Of a stretch of DNA of 64,000 nucleotides, positions 19,314 to 27,148 are shown one piece after another (the first letter of the stretch is position 1; the number at the start of each line of letters is the position of its first letter). The DNA is taken from positions 1,364,001 through 1,428,000 of the forward strand of contig CAVSJI010000001.1 of NCBI GenBank assembly GCA_963728365.1. Reading direction: 5' to 3'. Both the position numbers and the translations under genes were made by a program. The notes beneath the pieces are model-generated. The model ran no database searches. It had not been told where the DNA came from and saw only the letters and a list, made by a program, of their open reading frames with translations. Source of the stretch: VRUE01 sp963728365 (GTDB lineage: Bacteria > Actinomycetota > Thermoleophilia > Solirubrobacterales > 70-9).

Positions 19314-19940
19314 ATGGAGTCCTCCAGCCGGACCAACAAGCTCGCGGCCTCGCCGCAGCTGTTCGAGAACGATTTCCTCAACTTCTTCTCGCGGGTGCAC
19401 CCGACGATCCCGGCGATCGTCTTCGTACCGGTGATCGCCGTCATGGAGTGGCTCGGCGCCGACCGCGGCTACGCCGCCTGGCAGCTGATCCTGCTCAGCC
19501 TCGGCGGGATCGGGATCTGGACGCTGACCGAGTACTGGCTGCACCGGCTCGTCTTCCACTGGGAGCCCGACAACGCCTTCGGCCACAAGATGCACTTCAT
19601 CATCCACGGGGTCCATCACGACCATCCCAACGACAGGCTGCGCCTGGTGATGCCCCCCGCCGTCTCGATCCCGCTGGCGGCCCTCTTCTTCTTCGGCTTC
19701 ACGCTGATCTTCGGCGCGCCGGCCGCCTACCCGCTCTTCGGCGGCTTCATCCTCGGCTATCTGGGCTACGACTACACGCATTACTACGTGCATCACTTCG
19801 TGCCGAAGTCGGACTTCGGCAAGCACCTGCGCGAGCAGCACATGCGCCACCACTTCCAGGATCACCGCTACGGGTTCGGCGTGTCATCGCCGCTCTGGGA
19901 CGTGGTGTTCCGGACCCTGCCCAAGAAGCGTTCCCGCTAA
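19314..19940 (+). CDS. fatty acid hydroxylase / sterol desaturase family protein
   Basis: A 208-aa membrane diiron enzyme with the histidine clusters HRLVFH, HFIIHGVHHDHP, YYVHHF and EQHMRHHFQDH, and four hydrophobic segments. The arrangement is closest to fatty acid 2-hydroxylases (Scs7/FA2H type), which hydroxylate acyl chains of membrane lipids. ATG 19314 gives the family's usual N-terminus. It is divergent from the Cys-rich gene. Confidence 0.88.
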   Translation: MESSSRTNKLAASPQLFENDFLNFFSRVHPTIPAIVFVPVIAVMEWLGADRGYAAWQLILLSLGGIGIWTLTEYWLHRLVFHWEPDNAFGHKMHFIIHGVHHDHPNDRLRLVMPPAVSIPLAALFFFGFTLIFGAPAAYPLFGGFILGYLGYDYTHYYVHHFVPKSDFGKHLREQHMRHHFQDHRYGFGVSSPLWDVVFRTLPKKRSR

Positions 19941-20024
19941 AACGCGAGGCGACATAACCACCCTCGCTGAGCTCGGCGTCATCCAAACGGCCAGAGTGAC
20001 AGCGACTGATTTGACCATATGAAT

Positions 20025-20044
20025 AGTCACCTGTCACTGTGACT
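20025..20044. promoter_or_regulatory. dyad upstream of AT-hook gene
   Basis: AGTCAC-N8-GTGACT with a nested GTCACTGTGAC palindrome lies 64 bp before the gene start. It may be a site for autoregulation; there is no further support. Confidence 0.35.
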
Positions 20045-20107
20045 GTGCCACACTCCCGGCCAGACAACCCGGGAGACAAAAAGACTCGCGGGATGGAAAG
20101 GAAGGAA

Positions 20108-20506
20108 ATGCCCAGCACAAGCAACGTACTCGACGAGGCCCTGAACCTGGTCAAGAAGCGGCTCGCCGAGCTTGACGAGGAGCGCAAGCGCCTCGAGCGT
20201 GCTCTTGCCGAGCTCGGTGGAACCATCACGCATCGCGGCCCAGGACGACCCCGGGGCAGCGGACGTGGTCCCGGTCGCCCGCCGAAAGCGGCCACCGCCG
20301 GCGCTCCGCGCAAACGTCGCCGTCGCCGTCGTGGCGGCACCCGTGCCGATCAGGCTGTGAAACTGGTCGAGCAGAACCCGGGGATCAGCGCTTCGGACAT
20401 CGCCAAGTCGATGAAAATCAAACCGAACTACCTCTACCGGGTGCTCGGCGAAATGGAGAAAGAGGGTCGCGTGACCAAGAAGGGGCGGGAGTACTACCCG
20501 ACCTAG
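20108..20506 (+). CDS. AT-hook and winged-helix DNA-binding protein
   Basis: A 132-aa basic protein in three parts: an N-terminal coiled coil (LDEALNLVKKRLAELDEERK), a central run of AT-hook-like motifs (GPGRPRGSGRGPGRPPK and a poly-Arg patch), and a C-terminal winged helix (NPGISASDIAKSMKIKPNYL, GRVTKKGREYYPT). It looks like a nucleoid-associated or regulatory protein. ATG 20108 is chosen because GGAAGGAA directly precedes it. Convergent with mdh. Confidence 0.8.
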   Translation: MPSTSNVLDEALNLVKKRLAELDEERKRLERALAELGGTITHRGPGRPRGSGRGPGRPPKAATAGAPRKRRRRRRGGTRADQAVKLVEQNPGISASDIAKSMKIKPNYLYRVLGEMEKEGRVTKKGREYYPT

Positions 20507-20533
20507 GACGCACTCTCACAGCATCGGCTTCAC

Positions 20534-20567
20534 CGAGGAAGCCGGCCCCCCGGGGCCGGCTTCCTCG
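20534..20567. terminator. bidirectional terminator hairpin
   Basis: A 16-bp perfect GC-rich stem CGAGGAAGCCGGCCCC and complement with a 2-nt loop, between the convergent AT-hook gene and mdh. Confidence 0.75.
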
Positions 20568-20576
20568 CGTTTGGGC

Positions 20577-21563
20577 TCAGAGCAGGCCGAGGCCGGCCAC
20601 CGCATCGCGCTCCTCGCGCAGCTCGGCGACGCTGGCGTCGATCCGCCCGCGTGAGAGCTTCGGAATCTCGAGGCCCTCGACCACCGACCACTCACCACCG
20701 CTGCAGCGACAGGGCAGACCGGCGACGATGCCCTCCTCGACTCCGTAGGAGCCGTCGGTCGGCACGCCCATCGAAACCCAGTCGCCCTGCGGCGTGCCGA
20801 GCACCCAATCGTGCACGTGGTCGATCGCGGCGTTGGCGGCCGAGGCCGCGCTCGAGGCGCCGCGCGCCTCGATGATCGCGGCACCGCGTTTCGCCACGCG
20901 GGGGATGAACTCATCGACGATCCAGGGTTCGTCGTCGACCGCGTCCCAAGCGCCCTCGCCGTTCACCTTGGCGTTGACCAAGTCGGGGTACTGGGTGGTC
21001 GAGTGGTTCCCCCAGACCGTCATGTTGGTGACGTCGGGGATCCGCTTGCCGAGCCTGTTGGCAAGCTGGGCGATCGCCCGGTTGTGATCGAGGCGCATCA
21101 TCGCGGTGAAGCGCTCGCGCGGCACGCCGTCGGCGTTGGACATCGCGATCAGGCAGTTGGTGTTGGCCGGGTTGCCGACCACCAGGATGCGCACGTCCTC
21201 GGCGGCGCCGGCGGCGATCGCTTCGCCCTGCGGCTTGAAGATGCCGCCGTTTGCCTCGAGCAGGTCGGAGCGCTCCATGCCGGGACCGCGGGGGCGGGCC
21301 CCGACCAGCAAGCCGACGTTGCAGCCCTCGAAGGCGGCCTTCGGCTCGTCGAAGATGTCGATCCTGCGCAGCAGCGGGAAGGCGCAGTCGTCGAGCTCCA
21401 TCGCAGTGCCCTCCGCCGCCTTGACGGCATCGGGGATCTCGAGCAGGCTCAGCTCCACAGGGGTGTCGGGGCCGAGCATCTGGCCGCTGGCGATGCGGAA
21501 GAGAAGCGCGTAGCCGATCTGTCCGGCGGCGCCGGTGACGGTGACTTTCACAGGGGTGCTCAC
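20577..21563 (-). CDS. mdh: malate dehydrogenase
   Basis: Oxidises malate to oxaloacetate with NAD in the TCA cycle. The Rossmann motif is VTGAAGQIGYALLFRIASG, followed by VGNPANTNCLIA, the catalytic WGNHSTTQYPD (His) and RLDHNRAIAQLA. Length 328 aa fits the cytosolic-type bacterial MDH. The GTG start at 21563 follows AAAGGAGA. It lies downstream of icd on the same strand, separated by a 51-bp palindrome. Confidence 0.96.
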   Translation of the reverse strand: MSTPVKVTVTGAAGQIGYALLFRIASGQMLGPDTPVELSLLEIPDAVKAAEGTAMELDDCAFPLLRRIDIFDEPKAAFEGCNVGLLVGARPRGPGMERSDLLEANGGIFKPQGEAIAAGAAEDVRILVVGNPANTNCLIAMSNADGVPRERFTAMMRLDHNRAIAQLANRLGKRIPDVTNMTVWGNHSTTQYPDLVNAKVNGEGAWDAVDDEPWIVDEFIPRVAKRGAAIIEARGASSAASAANAAIDHVHDWVLGTPQGDWVSMGVPTDGSYGVEEGIVAGLPCRCSGGEWSVVEGLEIPKLSRGRIDASVAELREERDAVAGLGLL

Positions 21564-21579
21564 AAAGTCTCCTTTCTGG

Positions 21580-21630
21580 GGCCGACGGGCCGATATGTCA
21601 AGGCAGCCTTGACATATCGGCCCGTCGGCC
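21580..21630. repeat. 51-bp palindrome between icd and mdh
   Basis: A 25-bp perfect stem (GGCCGACGGGCCGATATGTC and onward) with a single-base centre. It ends inside the icd stop codon. It may act as a terminator or mRNA stabiliser between the two TCA genes; there is no T tract. Confidence 0.75.
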
Positions 21631-22844
21631 TAGGTCATGGCTTGCCGCAGGGCCTCGTCGATCGAGGCGAGGAACTCCTGCGTGGTTTGGTGCTCCTGCT
21701 CGGGGCCGACCAGGAGCGCGAGGTCTTTGGTCATCTTTCCGGCTTCCACGGTCTCGACGCAGACCCGCTCCAGCGTCTCGGCGAACCGCGAGACCTCCGG
21801 CGTCTCATCGAGCCGGCCGCGCGCAGCGAGCCCGCGGGTCCAGGCGAAGATCGAGGCGATCGGGTTGGTCGAGGTCGGCTTGCCTTCCTGGTGCTGGCGG
21901 TAGTGACGGGTGACGGTACCGTGCGCCGCCTCGGCCTCGACGGTCTTGCCGTCGGGGCTCATCAGCACGCTTGTCATCAGTCCGAGCGAGCCGAAGCCCT
22001 GGGCGACTGTGTCGGACTGCACGTCGCCGTCGTAGTTCTTGCAGGCCCAGACGTAACCACCCTCCCACTTCAGCGCCGCGGCGACCATGTCGTCGATCAG
22101 CCGGTGTTCGTAGGTGAGGCCGGCCGCCTCGAAGTCGGCCTTGAACTCACTCTCGTAGACCTCGGCGAAGAGGTCCTTGAAGCGTCCGTCGTAGCGCTTG
22201 AGGATCGTGTTCTTGGTCGAGAGGTAAACCGGGAAGCCGCGGTCGAGGCCGTAACGCATCGAGGCGCGGGCGAAGTCGCGGATCGAGTCGTCGAGGTTGT
22301 ACATCGCCATCGCGATACCCGGCCCCGGAAAGTCGTATACGTCGAGCTCGACCGGCTGCGACCCGTCCTTCGGCGTATAGGTGAGGGTCAGCGTGCCCTC
22401 GCCCGGAATCAGCGTGTCGGTGGCACGGTACTGGTCGCCGAAGGCGTGGCGGCCGATCACGATCGGCTTGGTCCAGCCCGGCACCAGGCGCGGGACGTTG
22501 GCGATCACGATCGGCTCGCGGAAGATCACGCCGCCGAGGATGTTGCGGATCGTGCCGTTCGGCGAGCGGTACATCTCCTTCAGCCCGAACTCCTCGACCC
22601 GCGCCTCGTCCGGGGTGATCGTCGCGCACTTGACGCCGACCCCGTGGCGCTTGATCGCGTTCGCCGCGTCGACCGTGATCTGGTCGCGGGTCGCGTCGCG
22701 GCTCTCGATCCCGAGGTCGAAATAGATCAGCTCGAGGTCCAGGTAAGGCAGGATCAGCTGCTCCTTGATGAAGGCCCAGATGATCCGGGTCATCTCGTCG
22801 CCGTCGAGCTCGACGACCGGGTTCTTGACGGAGATCTTCGCCAC
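21630..22844 (-). CDS. icd: NADP-dependent isocitrate dehydrogenase (eukaryote-type)
   Basis: Oxidative decarboxylation of isocitrate to 2-oxoglutarate. The sequence matches the homodimeric eukaryote-like IDH branch: VVELDGDEMTRIIW, SPNGTIRNILGGVIFREPI, YDGRFKDLF, KNYDGDVQSD, EAAHGTVTRHYR and STNPIASIFAWTRGL. GTG 22844 (MAKISVKNPVVELDGDEM) is preferred to the longer frame starting at 22874, which would overlap the divergent acyl-CoA dehydrogenase start. About 404 aa. Confidence 0.95.
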   Translation of the reverse strand: MAKISVKNPVVELDGDEMTRIIWAFIKEQLILPYLDLELIYFDLGIESRDATRDQITVDAANAIKRHGVGVKCATITPDEARVEEFGLKEMYRSPNGTIRNILGGVIFREPIVIANVPRLVPGWTKPIVIGRHAFGDQYRATDTLIPGEGTLTLTYTPKDGSQPVELDVYDFPGPGIAMAMYNLDDSIRDFARASMRYGLDRGFPVYLSTKNTILKRYDGRFKDLFAEVYESEFKADFEAAGLTYEHRLIDDMVAAALKWEGGYVWACKNYDGDVQSDTVAQGFGSLGLMTSVLMSPDGKTVEAEAAHGTVTRHYRQHQEGKPTSTNPIASIFAWTRGLAARGRLDETPEVSRFAETLERVCVETVEAGKMTKDLALLVGPEQEHQTTQEFLASIDEALRQAMT

Positions 22845-22865
22845 GCGGCGCGCGATGCTATCGGG

Positions 22866-24560
22866 ATGCCACAATCAAGCTCGATGGCCACCGCCGAGCG
22901 CCGCACCAGCACTTCCGCCGCCACCCATGAGGTTCTCAATCAGGCGACGCCGCTCGAGGAGTACAACTCCTACGACGCCGACCGGCCGCTGCAGGAGGCG
23001 CTGCGTCGCGAGGGCGGCGACTGGGCGGAGGGCCGCGCGCGCGAGCTGGGCGCGATCTGCGGCTCGGCGCAGACGATCCGCTGGGGCTTCGAAGCCAACG
23101 AGAAGAAGCCGCAGCTGAAGACCCACGACCGCTACGGGCACCGGATCGACGAGGTCGAGTTCGACCCCTCCTGGCACGAGCTGATGCGGGTCGGCGTCTC
23201 GCATGGGCTGCACGCGATGCCCTGGCGCGAGCCGGGCGTCGGCGCCCACGTCGCCCGCGCCGCGACCTTCATGCTGCTGATGCAGGCCGAGAGCGGCGTC
23301 GGCTGCCCGCTCTCGATGACCTACTCGGCGATCCCCGCCCTGCGCCGCCAGCCCGAGCTGGCCGCCGAGTGGGAGGAGCGCTTCCTCTCGCTTGACTACG
23401 ACGAGCGCTCGCTGCCCGCCGAGCGCAAGAGCGGCGCTCTCTGCGGGATGGCGATGACCGAGAAGCAGGGCGGCTCGGACGTGCGCGCCAACACCACCGT
23501 GGCGACGCCGCTGAACGGCGGCGGCCCCGGGGCCGAGTACGAGCTGGTCGGCCACAAGTGGTTCTGCTCGGCGCCGATGTGCGACGCCTTCCTCGTCCTC
23601 GCCCAGACCGAGTCGGGCGTCTCCTGCTTCCTGATGCCGCGCTGGACCCCCGACGGCGAGCGCAACGCCTTCCAGATCCAGCGCCTCAAGGACAAGCTCG
23701 GCAACCGCTCCAACGCCTCCTCGGAGCTCGAGTTCCGCGGCGCCTGGGCGCGGATGGTCGGCGAGGAGGGGCGCGGCGTGCCGACGATCATCGAGATGGT
23801 CAACCACACGCGGCTCGACTGCGTGATCGGCGCCGCCACCGGCTACCGCGCCGGGGTCGTCCAGGCCCTCAACCACACCGCGCAGCGCGCCGCCTTCGGC
23901 AGGGACCTGATCGAGCAGCCGCTGATGCGCAACGTGCTCGCCGACCTCTGCGTCGAGTCCGAGGCGGCGACGGTCGCCGCGATGCGCCTCGCCCGCGCCT
24001 ATGACGAGGTGGCCGCCGGCGACCGCGAGGCGGCCGAGTTCCGCCGCCTGGCCAACGCCGTGCTCAAGTACTGGATGTGCAAGCGCCAGCCCTACCACGC
24101 GGTCGAGTGCCTCGAGTGTCTCGGCGGCAACGGCTACGTCGAGGAGTCGGGGCTGCCCCGCCTCTACCGCGAGGCGCCGCTCGCCTCGATCTGGGAGGGC
24201 TCGGGCAACGTCCAGTGCCTCGACGTGCTGCGGGCGATGGTCAAGAGCCCGAGCTCGGTCGACGCCTTCTTCGCCGAGGTGATCGAGGGCGCCGGCGCCG
24301 AACCGAAGCTCGACGCGTACGTGGCGGCGCTCAAGGACGAGATCCCCGGCGACCTGGAGACGATCGAGGCCCGCGCGCGGCGCATCGTCGAGCGCATGGC
24401 GATCGCCCTGCAGGCCTCGCTGCTGGTCCGCTACGGCGACGCGGCCGTCGCCGACGCCTTCTGCGCCTCGCGCCTCTCAGGCGACTGGGGCAACGCCTAC
24501 GGCACGCTGCCCGCAAGCTCGGACTTCAAGCGCATCATCGAGAGACACCGTCCCGAGTAG
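22866..24560 (+). CDS. acyl-CoA dehydrogenase, AidB-like
   Basis: A 564-aa flavoprotein of the AidB/isovaleryl-CoA dehydrogenase branch. AMTEKQGGSDVRANTT and WFCSAPMCDAFLVLAQT form the FAD site, NRSNASSELEF is the AidB-type loop, ECLGGNGYVEESGLPRLYRE contains the usual catalytic-region Glu, and WEGSGNVQCLDVLRAM is diagnostic. E. coli AidB responds to DNA alkylation, but many members simply oxidise branched acyl-CoAs. ATG 22866 or 22884. The open frame extends far upstream only as antisense of icd/mdh. Confidence 0.9.
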   Translation: MPQSSSMATAERRTSTSAATHEVLNQATPLEEYNSYDADRPLQEALRREGGDWAEGRARELGAICGSAQTIRWGFEANEKKPQLKTHDRYGHRIDEVEFDPSWHELMRVGVSHGLHAMPWREPGVGAHVARAATFMLLMQAESGVGCPLSMTYSAIPALRRQPELAAEWEERFLSLDYDERSLPAERKSGALCGMAMTEKQGGSDVRANTTVATPLNGGGPGAEYELVGHKWFCSAPMCDAFLVLAQTESGVSCFLMPRWTPDGERNAFQIQRLKDKLGNRSNASSELEFRGAWARMVGEEGRGVPTIIEMVNHTRLDCVIGAATGYRAGVVQALNHTAQRAAFGRDLIEQPLMRNVLADLCVESEAATVAAMRLARAYDEVAAGDREAAEFRRLANAVLKYWMCKRQPYHAVECLECLGGNGYVEESGLPRLYREAPLASIWEGSGNVQCLDVLRAMVKSPSSVDAFFAEVIEGAGAEPKLDAYVAALKDEIPGDLETIEARARRIVERMAIALQASLLVRYGDAAVADAFCASRLSGDWGNAYGTLPASSDFKRIIERHRPE

Positions 24561-24672
24561 AAGGCACCGGCAGGGGGTGGAGCGTCTTGTACTTTTCCGT
24601 CACCGGCCTTGCGGCGCCAGCAATCTGACTCTCCACCGGAAAAGTTAAGCGGAACCCCCTGCCGGTGCCTTC
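24560..24672. repeat. 113-bp hairpin repeat, family A, copy 2
   Basis: Locus-specific arms GAAGGCACCGGCAGGGGGT and complement flank the shared core GGAGCGTCTTGTACTTTT ... GAAAAGTTAAGCGGA. The left end overlaps the TAG of the acyl-CoA dehydrogenase, and the right end stops 3 bp from the stop of the convergent M50 protease. The inner stem reads CCG/CGG where copy 1 has CGG/CCG. Confidence 0.85.
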
Positions 24673-24675
24673 CTC

Positions 24676-25839
24676 TCACCTGGCGGATTCTCGAAGAGCG
24701 CGCCCGACCTGCTCCGTCGTGATCACGCCCGCCAGCCGGCCTTCGGCGTCGACGACCATCAGGGCACCGAAGCGGCGCAGAGCGCGGCTGGAGAGCAGCG
24801 AGTCGAGGGGGGCGTCGTCGCGGACCTGGAAGGTGCCGTCGTCGCGCTCGAGCAGGTCGGCGACGTGCTGGGTGGCGCGGGAGATCTCCGGCACCTCGTC
24901 GGCTTTGTCGCGCACGACCAGCCCAAGGAAGCGGTAGGCGGCGTCGACCACCGGGAACCAGGGCCAGCGGTAGCGGAGGAAGTACTCGTCGAGCGCCTGC
25001 TCGACGCTGAGCTCGTCGGGGATCGCGACCGGTTCGCGGTCCATCACGTCGGAGACCACCAGCTTCGAGATCCGCCCGGTGACCGCGGTCTGCATCGCCG
25101 CCGCCCGCGCCGAGCTGTTGATCACCATCCCGATCAGAGCCAGCCAGATGCCGCCGAAGACGTCGCCGCTGGCCGCCAGCAAAAGGCCGCCGCCGATGAA
25201 GAGGTAGCCGAAGACGCGCCCGAGGTTGGCGGCGAACCTGGTCGCGGCGCTGCGGTCGCCGGTCCGCCACCAGGCGATCGCGCGGACGATCCGGCCGCCG
25301 TCCATCGGGAAGGCGGGCAGCAGGTTGAAGATCAGCACGAGCAGGTTGATCGAGGCGAGCCAGGCGATCATCGCCATCGCGCCCGAGGCGCCGGCGCTGC
25401 TCTCGACCAGGGCCGCGTGGCGGAACTCGCTCCAGCCGACCGCGGCGAGGCCGGCCGCGGTCAGCGCGACGACGATCGCCAGGGTCACCAGCGGGCCGGC
25501 AATCGCCACCTTGAACTCGGTCGCCGGGCTGTCGGACTCGCGGTCCATGCGGGCCATGCCGCCGAAGATCCAGAGCTGGATGCTGGAGATGCCGATCCCG
25601 TTGCGGAGCGCGACGAATGCGTGGCCGAGCTCGTGCAGGACGATCGAGCCGAAGAAGCCGAGCGCGCTGAGCACGGCGAGCGCGAAGGGGCCGGTGTCCG
25701 AGCCGCTCTGGCCGAGCACGTCGCCGTAGAAGCGCGCGAGCCAGAAGATCACCAGGAAGAGGACGAAGAACCAGGACCAGTCGACGGCGATGCGGATGCC
25801 GCGCACGTGGAAGAGGGTGATCGAGCCGCCGCCGAACAT
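24676..25839 (-). CDS. site-2 protease (M50) with CBS domain pair
   Basis: A 387-aa intramembrane zinc protease of the Rip3-like group. The catalytic HELGH motif is in GSIVLHELGHAFVALRNG, and the second metal ligand in LLPAFPMDGGRIVRA. Six or so membrane helices are followed by two CBS repeats (VMDREPVAIPDELSVEQAL and GALMVVDAEGRLAGVITTEQ). CBS domains usually bind adenylates and tune activity. ATG 25839 gives the family start MFGGGSITLFHV. Confidence 0.92.
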   Translation of the reverse strand: MFGGGSITLFHVRGIRIAVDWSWFFVLFLVIFWLARFYGDVLGQSGSDTGPFALAVLSALGFFGSIVLHELGHAFVALRNGIGISSIQLWIFGGMARMDRESDSPATEFKVAIAGPLVTLAIVVALTAAGLAAVGWSEFRHAALVESSAGASGAMAMIAWLASINLLVLIFNLLPAFPMDGGRIVRAIAWWRTGDRSAATRFAANLGRVFGYLFIGGGLLLAASGDVFGGIWLALIGMVINSSARAAAMQTAVTGRISKLVVSDVMDREPVAIPDELSVEQALDEYFLRYRWPWFPVVDAAYRFLGLVVRDKADEVPEISRATQHVADLLERDDGTFQVRDDAPLDSLLSSRALRRFGALMVVDAEGRLAGVITTEQVGRALRESAR

Positions 25840-25874
25840 GAAGCAATGGTAAGCGGCAGCTAGGCTCCCGCCCC

Positions 25875-27095
25875 ATGCCATCCACGATCGAAGACGGGAC
25901 AAGGCTCACCGAGCGCATCCCCGCCCCCGACCAAGCCGAGCTCCGCACCCTGCTGGAGGAGCTCGAGCGGATCCACCGGCCGTCGGCCTCCGAAGGCGAG
26001 CGGCGCGCCGCCGAGTGGATCGTCGAACGCTTCGCCGAGACCGGCGCCGAGGCCCGGATCGAGGCGGAGCCCGCGCACGGCACCTACTGGTGGCCGCTCG
26101 GCATCGGCGCCGCACTTGGAGCGCTGGGCGCGCTCGCCGGCCTGCGCGGCCGGCGGCTGCTCGGCGCCGCGCTGGGCGCCCTCGGCGCCGCCGGCATCGC
26201 CGACGACTTTCCGCCCGGCAAACGACTGCTGCGCCGGCCGTTGCCGACGCGCACCACCTACAACGTCGTCTGCGAGCTCGGCCCCGCCGACGCGGAGCGG
26301 ACGATGGTCGTCGTCGCCCACCACGACGCGGCCCACTCCGGCCTGATTTTCCATCCGGCGCTGCCGAGGTTCGCCGACCGGCTCGGCCTGATCGAGGGCC
26401 AGGACACGAGCCCGCCGCTGATGGCGCCAGTCCTCGGCGGCCCGATCCTCGCCGCGCTGGGCGCGCTCACCGGCAAGCGCCTGCTGGCGAAGATCGGCCT
26501 CTTCCTCGGCATCGGCTCGGCGGCGACGATGGCCGAGATCGGCTTGCGCGAGACCGTGCCGGGTGCGAACGACAACGGCACCGGGGTCGTCGCCCTGCTG
26601 GCGCTCGCCCGGCGCCTGGTCGCCGAGCCCCCCGAGAACCTGCGGGTGATCCTGCTCTCCGCCGGCGCCGAGGAGTCCTTCAGCGAGGGGATCAAGGCCT
26701 TCGGTGAGCGTCACTTCCCCGGCCTGTCGCGCGAGAGCACGATGTTCCTCGCGGTCGACTCGATCGGCTCGCCCCACCTGCTCGTCCTGCGCGGCGAGGG
26801 CTTCCTCAAGATGCGCGAGTACTCACCCAGGGCGCTGGCGCTGATGGACGGCGTCGCCGAGGAGCTCGGCATCTGGCTCTACCCCAACCTGCGCCTGCAC
26901 AACGGCACCGACGGCATGGAGCCGTTGGCGGCCGGCTACGAGACAGCGTCGCTGTGCGGCTGCAACGAGCTGAAGAACCCGTCCAACTACCACTGGCCCA
27001 ACGACCTCACCGAGAACCTCGACGTTGGCTCCGTGGCCGACGGAACCCGGCTGATCGAGGCCGCCATCCGCCGCCTCGACGAGCGCTGGCTCTAG
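25875..27095 (+). CDS. M28-family zinc aminopeptidase-like protein
   Basis: A 406-aa M28 peptidase. The zinc ligands are recognisable in VVVAHHDAAHSG, GANDNGTGV, SAGAEESFSEG, FLAVDSIGSPH and the C-terminal NYHWPNDLTENL. A hydrophobic insert (LGIGAALGALGALAGL) after residue 70 and another near 195 suggest membrane association. There is no signal peptide, so the catalytic domain may be cytoplasmic. Substrate unknown. Confidence 0.87.
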   Translation: MPSTIEDGTRLTERIPAPDQAELRTLLEELERIHRPSASEGERRAAEWIVERFAETGAEARIEAEPAHGTYWWPLGIGAALGALGALAGLRGRRLLGAALGALGAAGIADDFPPGKRLLRRPLPTRTTYNVVCELGPADAERTMVVVAHHDAAHSGLIFHPALPRFADRLGLIEGQDTSPPLMAPVLGGPILAALGALTGKRLLAKIGLFLGIGSAATMAEIGLRETVPGANDNGTGVVALLALARRLVAEPPENLRVILLSAGAEESFSEGIKAFGERHFPGLSRESTMFLAVDSIGSPHLLVLRGEGFLKMREYSPRALALMDGVAEELGIWLYPNLRLHNGTDGMEPLAAGYETASLCGCNELKNPSNYHWPNDLTENLDVGSVADGTRLIEAAIRRLDERWL

Positions 27096-27101
27096 CCGAG
27101 T

Positions 27102-27125
27102 AAATCCGACTGCGGGGTCGGATTT
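27102..27125 (+). terminator. hairpin between M28 peptidase and sdhA
   Basis: AAATCCGAC-tgcggg-GTCGGATTT, a 9-bp perfect stem, 7 bp after the peptidase stop. A CTCTATAGAG palindrome follows at 27129-27138, just before sdhA. Confidence 0.55.
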
Positions 27126-27148
27126 GGCCTCTATAGAGTGCGGCGCCG

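Noticed and set aside
20811..22865. Upstream part of the long open frame that contains the acyl-CoA dehydrogenase
   Set aside because: It is antisense to mdh and icd; the real protein begins near 22866.
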